Positions 1-6,263 of a stretch of DNA of 10,247 nucleotides are shown here, piece by piece. A program made the position numbers and the translations under genes. This stretch comes from JBMSHD01 sp049416425 (GTDB lineage: Bacteria; Pseudomonadota; Gammaproteobacteria; Francisellales; Francisellaceae), in the NCBI GenBank assembly GCA_049416425.1, contig JBMSHD010000086.1, positions 1 through 10,247 on the forward strand, in the 5' to 3' direction. Each line of letters opens with the position of its first letter. The stretch's first letter is position 1. The notes beneath the pieces were generated by a model. The model had not been told where the DNA came from. It searched no databases and saw nothing but the letters and a program-made list of their open reading frames with translations.

Positions 1-60
1 TAAGGAACATTTGCAAAATAACTTCCCGTATATATCCGCCGTGAAACCTTGTTTTTCGTC

Positions 61-81
61 ATTACCGCGACAGGCGGTAAT
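61..81. repeat. Short perfect hairpin repeat (ATTACCGC / GCGGTAAT)
   Basis: An 8-bp perfect inverted repeat (61-68 with 74-81) encloses a 5-base loop, GACAG, and is preceded by CGTC. The core resembles the dispersed palindromic repeats with a GTCATT...AAT pattern found between genes in many gammaproteobacteria. There is no T-run on either side, so it is not a typical terminator. Only one copy of this exact form is seen here; a related, more degenerate copy lies at 404-438. Confidence 0.5.
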
Positions 82-155
82 CTACGTGGTCAGTGCAACA
101 TTGGCAATACTACTGACGGCATCTGCCTAAGCACATACGATCTTTGCCACTCTCA

Positions 156-188
156 CGATGATCACATGGATCATCGCCAAGCGATGAT
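156..188. repeat. Three alternating copies of a CGATGATC-like 8-mer
   Basis: CGATGATC (156-163) and GATCATCG (169-176) form a perfect 8-bp hairpin with loop ACATG. The middle copy can instead pair with CGATGAT (182-188) across CCAAG. The two hairpins are mutually exclusive because they share the middle arm. No open reading frame of recognisable function covers them. They could be a regulatory RNA structure, or simply part of a decayed repeat region. Confidence 0.4.
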
Positions 189-305
189 GACGACCGTTGT
201 ATCTGACCATTTTTTGCGCAGATAGGGAAATTTATTTCAGACACGTTCCTAATTGCCTCTTGAGGCAGTGATTTCAATGTATTCTTATTGAAATTGTAAC
301 GGTAA

Positions 306-458
306 CCATCCATGGTAAACTGGATTATTGATTCACCCCACAGCGCGTACCTTGCTGCGGGGAACCCCGAAACTTCCTTGTCAACAATGACGACGTCTGA
401 CAACGTCATTACGAGCCAGGACGGCGTAGTAATCCAGGACAAAGCTGTCCATGGATGG
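306..458. repeat. Imperfect inverted-repeat unit (MITE-like or palindromic repeat)
   Basis: CCATCCATGG at 306-315 is perfectly complementary to CCATGGATGG at 449-458. Inside these ends, CTGGATTATT (320-329) pairs 9 of 10 with AGTAATCCAG (429-438). Just outside, GGTAA (301-305) pairs with TTACC (463-467) across a 4-base bulge. The inner right part (404-438) has the GTCATTACGAGCC...GTAATCCAG pattern typical of dispersed palindromic repeats. No flanking target duplication is obvious and no transposase is present. A minus-strand reading frame crosses the unit but has no recognisable family. I take it as a decayed non-coding repeat, possibly of mobile origin. Confidence 0.45.
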
Positions 459-547
459 CAAATTACCCTTTATATTACGTCCATAACAGCAATGCCAAAA
501 TTTTGGGGAGTTTTCAGTAAAATATGAAAATATTGATAATGATATAA

Positions 548-576
548 TTGATAAAACAAAATAAAAAAACTATATT
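548..576 (+). promoter_or_regulatory. Sigma-70-like promoter for the oxygenase cluster
   Basis: TTGATA (548-553, 5 of 6 to the -35 consensus) and TATATT (571-576, 5 of 6 to the -10) are separated by exactly 17 bases in a very AT-rich stretch. This would start transcription near 583, about 24 bases before the first gene. A perfect TATAAT at 543-548 lies slightly upstream but has no matching -35. The call rests on sequence match only. Confidence 0.5.
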
Positions 577-606
577 ATTTATCTAAATAAGTAATGGATT
601 AATTGA

Positions 607-1404
607 ATGGAATTTTTCACAACTGTTCTATGTGGTCAACATGAGAGTTCGGAGAGTGTGGCGAAACGTGTTAATGAGGCCTTACATCATTTTAAAGTCG
701 TTCATATTATTCATGCTGATCGATCTGATAATAAACTGGAAGCATTTTATGATGTTCTCACCAGCCAGATCGGCTTATGTATGGATGAAACCGAAGATGG
801 ACGCAGTAACAGCAAAGTCGGCGGTAAATGGCTTGAGGTTCGTTTTGATCCGGCGGTCGAGAATGCCTATCGCCACAGCAATACGGCACAGCCTCTGCAT
901 ACCGATTTCTCTTATGTGGGCAACAGTCCTGATTTTACCTTGATGTATTGTAAGCAGCGGGCGCCCGAAGGAGGAGAGACGGTTTTTATCGATGGCAATA
1001 AGCTGGTTGATCTAATGTATCAGCAAGCCCCTGAATTATTGAATAAGCTGATGAATGCGAAATTGTTGTTTAGTAAAAATTTCACCAATGCGCGTGATGA
1101 ACGCGAAGCCTTCATCATTTCCAATACCAATGATCGTCGTGGGTATAAGCTTAACTGGAATTATTTCTGTGTCGATAGATCGATAGCAGAAAGCCGTAGA
1201 GCCATCGTCGAAGATTTGCATGATTATCTCAACACACATATTCTAGGCAGTGACTATATTACAGCGGTGGCGTTAAATCGAGGCGAGGCGGTAATCTGGC
1301 ATGATGAGCTCGTTCTTCATGGCCGAAATGCCTTTAAAGCCGAGAAATTTGGTGATCGAAATCTGTGGAAGACGACCATTCACTGGAAGGAGTCGCTGGC
1401 ATGA
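607..1404 (+). CDS. TauD/TfdA-like Fe(II)/2-oxoglutarate-dependent oxygenase
   Basis: This 265-residue protein looks like a member of the clavaminate synthase-like TauD/TfdA oxygenases, which couple decarboxylation of 2-oxoglutarate to oxidation of a small substrate, usually in the cytoplasm. The iron triad is visible as H98-x-D100 in QPLHTDFSY and H238 in WHDELVLHGR. R251, 13 residues after H238, fits the 2-oxoglutarate-binding Arg. GGETVFIDG (122-130) is the strand segment usual after the HxD motif. The length is normal for the family. The start at 607 follows a weak GGA (596-598) and suits the promoter at 548-576. It is the first gene of a tight cluster and overlaps the next gene by 4 bases (ATGA). 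The glycan-enzyme neighbours suggest hydroxylation or desaturation of a sugar or sugar-linked intermediate rather than taurine use. The substrate is unknown. Confidence 0.85.
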   Translation: MEFFTTVLCGQHESSESVAKRVNEALHHFKVVHIIHADRSDNKLEAFYDVLTSQIGLCMDETEDGRSNSKVGGKWLEVRFDPAVENAYRHSNTAQPLHTDFSYVGNSPDFTLMYCKQRAPEGGETVFIDGNKLVDLMYQQAPELLNKLMNAKLLFSKNFTNARDEREAFIISNTNDRRGYKLNWNYFCVDRSIAESRRAIVEDLHDYLNTHILGSDYITAVALNRGEAVIWHDELVLHGRNAFKAEKFGDRNLWKTTIHWKESLA

Positions 1405-2279
1405 AACAACGACGATTCCATAATAGTAATATCACCGTCAGTCAGGTCTCCTTGGGCAGTATGAGATTGCATGAGAAACTCACTATAGAGGAGGCCGAAA
1501 AATTAGTAAACAACGCCTGGCATTTAGGCATCGACACCTTTCACAGCTCCTTTGAATATGAGAGTCATGGTTTTTTTTGTGAAGTTCTAAGAAGGCTTAA
1601 GCATAAGGATAAATCGTTTCAACCCAAACATATCGTTAAGCTGGCTGTTCCTCATTTTGAGGAGATGGCGTTTTCTAAAGCAAGATTTCGACAGCTTATA
1701 GAGCAACAGCTGCAAGCCTTAAATACGGGGAGAATCGAGGTTGTGCAATGGCTCTTGCGTCATAAACTCAATACCGATGAATATCGACTGCCTATGTTAC
1801 AAGATTGCACAGCCGAATTGTCTGAAGTAGTTGGTGAGTTGAAACGAGAAGGAAAAATCGGCATTTTTACAGGCTTCGCTTATTCTCAGGGCTTTGCCAG
1901 AGAATTTATCGATATGTCGGTATGTGAGGGGCTTACCGATTATCTCAATCTTCAAGAGCTGGATAGGATAAGCTTATTTGAGTTGATGGAAGACAAAAAG
2001 CAAAATTTTTTGGCGATTCGCCCGCTTAATGCCGGTGGTATTCTTGGTCTTCATGAAGATAAAAAAAATCGTGTTATGGAGGCGCTGGGGACTAATAACA
2101 TAATCGAGGCGGCATCGCTATTTCCACTGTTACATCCTGTGGTCAAAACCGAAATTATCAGTGTGGGTTCTTTGGAGCACCTACAAGAGATCGTCAGGGT
2201 CACATCAAATACTAGCGCCAATAAGAGTCGATTTGCCAATACCGTAGAGGTGCTTCATGGTCAGCAGCTGGTATCGTAG
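1401..2279 (+). CDS. Aldo/keto reductase-like oxidoreductase with an altered catalytic tetrad
   Basis: The 292-residue protein has an AKR-type TIM barrel pattern: an N-terminal LGSMRL strand, GIDTFHSSFEY (43-53), IVKLAV (78-83), QWLLRH (116-121) and a C-terminal ISVGSLEHLQEI (253-264) where AKRs bind the NADPH phosphate. Known AKRs use an Asp-Tyr-Lys-His tetrad. Y53, K80 and H121 are in place, but the Asp position aligns with H48 (FHSS instead of FDTA); D45 lies nearby. It may be a subfamily with changed chemistry or a non-catalytic relative. I start it at 1401 because GGAAGGAG (1385-1392) lies 8 bases upstream and ATGA overlaps the oxygenase stop, implying translational coupling. An in-frame ATG at 1365 lies inside the oxygenase gene without such a site. 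Its place between the oxygenase and the sugar-phosphate transferase suggests a sugar substrate. Confidence 0.8.
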   Translation: MKQRRFHNSNITVSQVSLGSMRLHEKLTIEEAEKLVNNAWHLGIDTFHSSFEYESHGFFCEVLRRLKHKDKSFQPKHIVKLAVPHFEEMAFSKARFRQLIEQQLQALNTGRIEVVQWLLRHKLNTDEYRLPMLQDCTAELSEVVGELKREGKIGIFTGFAYSQGFAREFIDMSVCEGLTDYLNLQELDRISLFELMEDKKQNFLAIRPLNAGGILGLHEDKKNRVMEALGTNNIIEAASLFPLLHPVVKTEIISVGSLEHLQEIVRVTSNTSANKSRFANTVEVLHGQQLVS

Positions 2280-2883
2280 AGGTGGCAAGCGAATTATTGA
2301 TTTTCTTGGAGCCTGCAGCCTGCTGCTATTATTATCTCCGGTTTTAGTGCTAAGCGCTGTGCTGGTATTTTTGTTTTTAGACAGGCGGATTTTATTTAAG
2401 CAATTAAGAGGCGGATATCAAGGGCAAGTCTTTTTATTGTATAAATTTACAACCATGACCAGCAAGACAGATGAACATGGCGTATTGCTGTCAGATGAAG
2501 AACGTCTGACTCGCCTGGGTCGCATTTTACGTATTACCAGTATCGATGAGCTTCCTGGTCTTGTCAATGTGGTCAAGGGGCAGATGAGTCTTATCGGCCC
2601 CAGACCCTTTATTGCCGATTATTTGCTGCTTTATAGTGAAGAGCAGAAGAGAAGGCATCTGGTCAGACCAGGCATTACCGGTTGGGCTCAGGTCAATGGC
2701 AGAAATGCCATATCCTGGGAAGAGAAATTTAAGCTCGATGTCTTCTATGTCGATCATCTTTCAATTTGGCTCGATATTAAAATTCTGCTGTTGACGGTGA
2801 TAAAAGTTGTTAGGCGTCATGGTATTAGCCAAAGTTCAACTGTGACAATGGAGCGCTTTGTGGGTTCGCGTTCAGATGACTGA
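2257..2883 (+). CDS. PglC-like polyprenol-phosphate sugar phosphotransferase (monotopic PGT)
   Basis: This 208-residue protein closely matches the small single-domain phosphoglycosyl transferases typified by Campylobacter PglC. They move a sugar 1-phosphate from a UDP-sugar to undecaprenyl phosphate on the inner face of the plasma membrane, starting glycan assembly. A hydrophobic re-entrant helix (13-40) contains the helix-breaking S27-P28. The catalytic Asp-Glu pair is D97-E98 in TSIDELPG, followed by VKGQMSLIGPRP (106-117) and VRPGITGWAQVNGRN (136-150). The match to PglC runs through GRNAISWEEKF. Departures are KFTTM for the usual KFRTM/KFKTM and DELPG for DELPQ. The start overlaps the previous gene by 23 bases, with AGAGG (2246-2250) 6 bases upstream. 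The PglC likeness and the aminotransferase next door suggest an N-acetylated amino- or diamino-sugar donor, but the donor cannot be read from sequence. Confidence 0.9.
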   Translation: MVSSWYRRGGKRIIDFLGACSLLLLLSPVLVLSAVLVFLFLDRRILFKQLRGGYQGQVFLLYKFTTMTSKTDEHGVLLSDEERLTRLGRILRITSIDELPGLVNVVKGQMSLIGPRPFIADYLLLYSEEQKRRHLVRPGITGWAQVNGRNAISWEEKFKLDVFYVDHLSIWLDIKILLLTVIKVVRRHGISQSSTVTMERFVGSRSDD

Positions 2884-2967
2884 AGACAGATGACATAGGA
2901 CAGAAAAAGTTTAAGGTTCAGCACTATATTGAATGTCGGTTAGAGATGAATCACTAAGGAAAAATTA

Positions 2968-4173
2968 ATGCAGCTATCCCCATGGCCTTATTTTGCCGAC
3001 GATGAAATCGTCGCAGTAGAGGAAGTATTAAGATCAGGAAAGGTTAATTACTGGACAGGAAATCAATGCCGCTTATTTGAACAGGAATTTGCCGCATTTA
3101 TTGGCGCAGATTATGCTATTTCGCTGTCAAATGGCACGGTGAGTCTGGAGCTGGCACTTCGAGCCTGTGGTATTGGCGATGGCGATGAGGTAATCACGAC
3201 GCCAAGGACTTTTATCGCCTCGGCCAGTGCCATCGTTGCCGTTGGTGCGACGCCGATCCTTGCCGATGTTGATCCGGTTTATGGCAATATCTGTGTCAAG
3301 CGTATTGAAAAAAAGCTGACAGCAAAGACCAAAGCCATCATTCCCGTACATCTGGCGGGTATGCCTTGCGATCTGGATGCAATCATAAACCTGGCTCAAA
3401 CCCATGATCTATATGTTATTGAAGATTGCGCTCAGGCGCATGGTGCCAAATATAAAGGCAGAAAAGTCGGCTCGATCGGGCATTTTGGCTCTTTTTCTTT
3501 CTGTCAGGATAAGATCATGACCACAGGCGGTGAGGGCGGCATGCTGGTGTGTAATGATGAGACATTGTATAAAAAAGCCTGGAGCTATAAGGATCATGGC
3601 AAAGATTATGAAGCGGTGTTTCATCAACATCATGCACCGGGATTTCGCTGGTTGCATCATTCGTTTGGCAGTAACATGAGAATGACGGAAATGCAGGCTG
3701 CCATTGGTTTGAAACAGCTTTTAAAATTACCTGGCTGGTTGAAAAGACGAAATGAAATCGCTCAAATCTATAGTTCAACCTTTTCAGAACTTGAGGTCGT
3801 CTGTACTCCATCAATACCGAATGATTGCTATCATGCTTTTTATAAATATTACCTGACCGTCAATGAATATGCGTTAGCAGAAGGTTGGAGCCGGGATCGC
3901 ATCATCGAAGAAATAGGCAAAAAGGGTATTCCCATCTACAGTGGCAGTTGCAGTGAAATCTATCTTGAAAGGGCTTTTGTCGATAGTGATTTTAAGCAGG
4001 ATCAAGCATTGCCGGTTGCGAAAGATTTAGGGAGACGTTCTTTGATGCTGTTGTGTCATCCGACGCTTACAGATTATGAGGTGAAGGAGATAATAGCCGT
4101 GGTCTCTGCAACTTTGAAACAGGCAGCCGCCTTGCAGTATTTTGATGCTGGGTTCTCTTTGATCAGAGAGTAA
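2968..4173 (+). CDS. DegT/DnrJ/EryC1-family PLP-dependent sugar aminotransferase
   Basis: This 401-residue, fold-type I PLP enzyme belongs to the family that converts keto-sugar nucleotides to amino sugars (relatives include PglE, WbpE and ArnB). Visible features are SNGTVSLELAL (54-64) in the phosphate-binding region, IEDCAQAHGA (151-160) with D153 for the pyridine nitrogen, K182 in SFCQDKIMTTGGEGGM as the Schiff-base lysine, and GSNMRMTEMQAAIG (234-247). The length is at the upper end of normal. TAAGGA (2955-2960) lies 7 bases before the start. An 84-base gap follows the PglC-like gene, with no terminator seen, so co-transcription is likely. The pair aminotransferase plus PglC homolog is the one used to make and load bacillosamine-type sugars. 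However, no 4,6-dehydratase or acetyltransferase is present in the window, so the product is inferred only to be an amino sugar. Confidence 0.9.
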   Translation: MQLSPWPYFADDEIVAVEEVLRSGKVNYWTGNQCRLFEQEFAAFIGADYAISLSNGTVSLELALRACGIGDGDEVITTPRTFIASASAIVAVGATPILADVDPVYGNICVKRIEKKLTAKTKAIIPVHLAGMPCDLDAIINLAQTHDLYVIEDCAQAHGAKYKGRKVGSIGHFGSFSFCQDKIMTTGGEGGMLVCNDETLYKKAWSYKDHGKDYEAVFHQHHAPGFRWLHHSFGSNMRMTEMQAAIGLKQLLKLPGWLKRRNEIAQIYSSTFSELEVVCTPSIPNDCYHAFYKYYLTVNEYALAEGWSRDRIIEEIGKKGIPIYSGSCSEIYLERAFVDSDFKQDQALPVAKDLGRRSLMLLCHPTLTDYEVKEIIAVVSATLKQAAALQYFDAGFSLIRE

Positions 4174-4486
4174 GGCGGAGAAGAGATGCTTGTTTTTGTC
4201 TTCTAAGTTCAGTTATTAAAATTAAACTAACCCACCTAATCTCTCCTTGGATAAAGATGAAGGTAGGGAGGATTCTCATAAGAAAGTGACACCACTGGGA
4301 ATGTGTAAAGAATTTTGATATTTATATTTATTTTTAATCTTATTTTGTATAAAATTTATCAAAATTGTTTTTAAGTGATGAGCTAATATTGCATTGTTTT
4401 CATTATCTTCATCTCGAATTTATCGGGTGTGGAAGTTGGAGAGACGGTGTTGAAAAGGAAGTTAATAGAATAATCTGGAGAAGGAA
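4174..4486. other. AT-rich intergenic region, 313 bases
   Basis: No coding region is supported here. The stretch from about 4310 to 4400 is very AT-rich and probably carries the promoter of the following hydrolase gene, but I find no -35/-10 pair with proper spacing (TATAAA at 4348-4353 lacks a matching -35). A weak 6-bp inverted repeat at 4179-4204 follows the aminotransferase stop without a T-run. Confidence 0.5.
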
Positions 4487-5731
4487 ATGCAGAAAATTTT
4501 TGTCAAATTTTGGTTGAGCTGTGTTGCTGTAATAGGAATGGTGACATTGGCAAATGCCAATATCGATAATACAAGGCTTGAGCATGCCGTGGGTCAGATG
4601 CTGATGGTGGGGATGACCGGCACGGTGATTGATGAGAACGCTCCGATTGTCCAGCAGATTAAGAATCATCATATAGGGGGAGTGGTTTTATTTCCCTATG
4701 ATGAGACGAAAAAAACGGGGAATATTAAATCCCCTGAGCAGCTAAGACAGCTGACGGAACAGCTGCAGTATTTCACCTGGTTATATAATAAGTCTAATTA
4801 CCCGTTGCTGATTTCCGTCAATGAAGAGGGCGGTGTGATCAATGGCCTTAGGAAGTCCGCCGGTTTTGACATCGAAAACAATCGCTCAACTCGCGGTCTT
4901 TTGGGTTTATCACAACAAGAGATCGGTCAATTTAAAACCATAGAGCTCGATGGTCATTCCTATACGCGAGAGGATGTTGCTTATGATCAGGCGAAAGCAA
5001 TTGGCGATATGCTTTGGAGCTATGGCGTTAATATGAACTATGCACCGGTGGCGGCAGTTGATTTAAATGAGAACAGCACGGTTATTCATAAATGGGAGCG
5101 AAGTTTTAGCCAAAATCCACAAGTGGTGTCTGAATTGGTAGAGAAATCGCTGTTGGGCTATAAACATGCCGACATGATTGCGGTAATGAAACATTTCCCT
5201 GGTCTTGGCAGCGCCACACAAAACACAGATTGGGATCCTGTTGTCGATGTCACGGATCAATGGCAAGAAATCGAGCTCGATCCCTATCGATCTGCCATTG
5301 CCTCTAAAAATCCACCGAGCGTCATCATGATTGGGCATACCATCAATAAAAATCTCGATGCCTCAGGACTTCCGGCTTCATTATCTGAAAAAGTCATTAC
5401 CGATTTGCTTCGTCATAAGCTTGGTTTTAACGGGGTGACGATTACCGATGATATGCATGCCGATGCCATTTACTACCTTAAGATACCGAAGTATCCGGGA
5501 TCAAATGAGATGGTGACAGTGACGGATAAGAAGGCGATCTATTACGCAGTGATGGCCGGTGAAGATATATTACTGTATGGCGGCAGTTTAAATAGCGTTG
5601 ATGCCGATACAGCGGCTACGGAAGCCTATAATAACTTATTGGCGCTTGCAAAAGAAAACCCGGCTGTGAAAGAAAAGGTATTAAAGGCGGATGAACGTAT
5701 AACAGGACTTAAGAGACAGATTGGCAGATAA
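4487..5731 (+). CDS. Exported glycoside hydrolase family 3 protein (NagZ-related, atypical)
   Basis: This 414-residue GH3 catalytic-domain protein has an N-terminal signal peptide: KIFVK, a hydrophobic core to about residue 21, and a likely cut after ANA at residue 24. It should act in the periplasm or outside, whereas NagZ of Gram-negative bacteria is cytoplasmic. Family marks are VNEEGG (111-116, VDQEGG in NagZ), ERSF (204-207), KHFPGLG (235-241) and TITDDMHADA (318-327), where D321 is the expected nucleophile. NagZ enzymes carry an Asp-x-His dyad after KHFPGHG as general acid/base; here those positions are N246 and D248, and the GGRV Arg is V117. It could be a beta-N-acetylhexosaminidase with altered mechanism, another beta-glycosidase, or inactive. 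AGAAGGA about 3-5 bases before the ATG supports the start. It has its own leader and stands alone, convergent with the pilin gene. Confidence 0.85.
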   Translation: MQKIFVKFWLSCVAVIGMVTLANANIDNTRLEHAVGQMLMVGMTGTVIDENAPIVQQIKNHHIGGVVLFPYDETKKTGNIKSPEQLRQLTEQLQYFTWLYNKSNYPLLISVNEEGGVINGLRKSAGFDIENNRSTRGLLGLSQQEIGQFKTIELDGHSYTREDVAYDQAKAIGDMLWSYGVNMNYAPVAAVDLNENSTVIHKWERSFSQNPQVVSELVEKSLLGYKHADMIAVMKHFPGLGSATQNTDWDPVVDVTDQWQEIELDPYRSAIASKNPPSVIMIGHTINKNLDASGLPASLSEKVITDLLRHKLGFNGVTITDDMHADAIYYLKIPKYPGSNEMVTVTDKKAIYYAVMAGEDILLYGGSLNSVDADTAATEAYNNLLALAKENPAVKEKVLKADERITGLKRQIGR

Positions 5732-5740
5732 GATAGATCA

Positions 5741-6181
5741 CTATCTCCAGCAGTCTTTGGGTATTTTATCCACGATGGCGTTGTTGAAGGTCAGCTCTAT
5801 GGGGTCGCATTCGCTGTCGTCGGCCTGAGAATCTGTCGGGTCGGCCGTTATTTTAAAACCGGTGGCGGTTTCGGCATCAGAACTGACACCACCGGCATCA
5901 TTGAGCAGCGACATTGACAGGTTGTAGTAGCCGTTTTCGCTGCTGGCTTGCCACAATGTGGATAATGAGTCGCTGTAGTGGCCATTTTTAAGTTTATAAT
6001 TTTCTTGTGCCAGAGCAATGGCTGATAGCTCGGCGGTGGCTTCTGCACGATGTGATTTTTTGACATAATGCGTATAAAGCGGTGTGGCGATCAGTGTCAA
6101 GATGGCAATAATGGCGATGGTGATCATAAGCTCAATGAGGCTGAAACCGCTATGATTTGATGATATTGATCGTGGCATCAT
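5741..6181 (-). CDS. Type IV pilin, PilE-like (minor pilin)
   Basis: This 146-residue prepilin has a short leader ending at G12, cut by prepilin peptidase before F13 in SGFSLIELMI. E17 is the conserved Glu5 of the mature protein, and the hydrophobic N-terminal helix runs to about residue 32. The globular domain has C125 and C144, which fit the C-terminal disulfide loop, and it ends in PKDCWR, the CW ending common in PilE-type minor pilins. The start may be the first or second of two adjacent ATGs (6181 or 6178); the ribosome site (TTGAGA) is weak. It is alone here, with no pilV/W/X or pilY1 beside it, convergent with the GH3 gene (9 bases apart) and divergent from nhaD. It likely joins a pilus or type II-like fibre built by machinery encoded elsewhere. 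Confidence 0.9.
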   Translation of the reverse strand: MMPRSISSNHSGFSLIELMITIAIIAILTLIATPLYTHYVKKSHRAEATAELSAIALAQENYKLKNGHYSDSLSTLWQASSENGYYNLSMSLLNDAGGVSSDAETATGFKITADPTDSQADDSECDPIELTFNNAIVDKIPKDCWR

Positions 6182-6263
6182 CTCAATAAAATAAACTGTT
6201 GGTGCATAAAATAATAGGCATCTGTGGTACTATTTACCATAAAATCGATAAAGTCTTTCAATT

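Noticed and set aside
110..442. Minus-strand reading frame of 110 codons in the left repeat region
   Set aside because: It runs through the palindromic unit 306-458 and the triple 8-mer array. It has a low-complexity charged tail and no recognisable family, so it is most likely a chance frame in repeats.
312..527. Plus-strand reading frame of 71 codons
   Set aside because: It begins inside the left end of the inverted repeat and encodes the repeat itself, with no ribosome site or family match.
1365..1400. Upstream ATG at 1365 as the start of the AKR-like gene
   Set aside because: It would add 12 residues encoded within the oxygenase gene, without a ribosome site, while 1401 has a strong one and the coupled ATGA overlap.
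4179..4204. AGAAGA/TCTTCT inverted repeat after the aminotransferase gene as a terminator
   Set aside because: A 6-bp stem with a 14-base loop and no following T-run is within chance expectation.
5731..5746. AGATAG/CTATCT hairpin between the converging GH3 and pilin genes as a bidirectional terminator
   Set aside because: The stem is only 6 bp, overlaps both stop codons and has no T-run on either strand. The pairing is real but termination is not supported.
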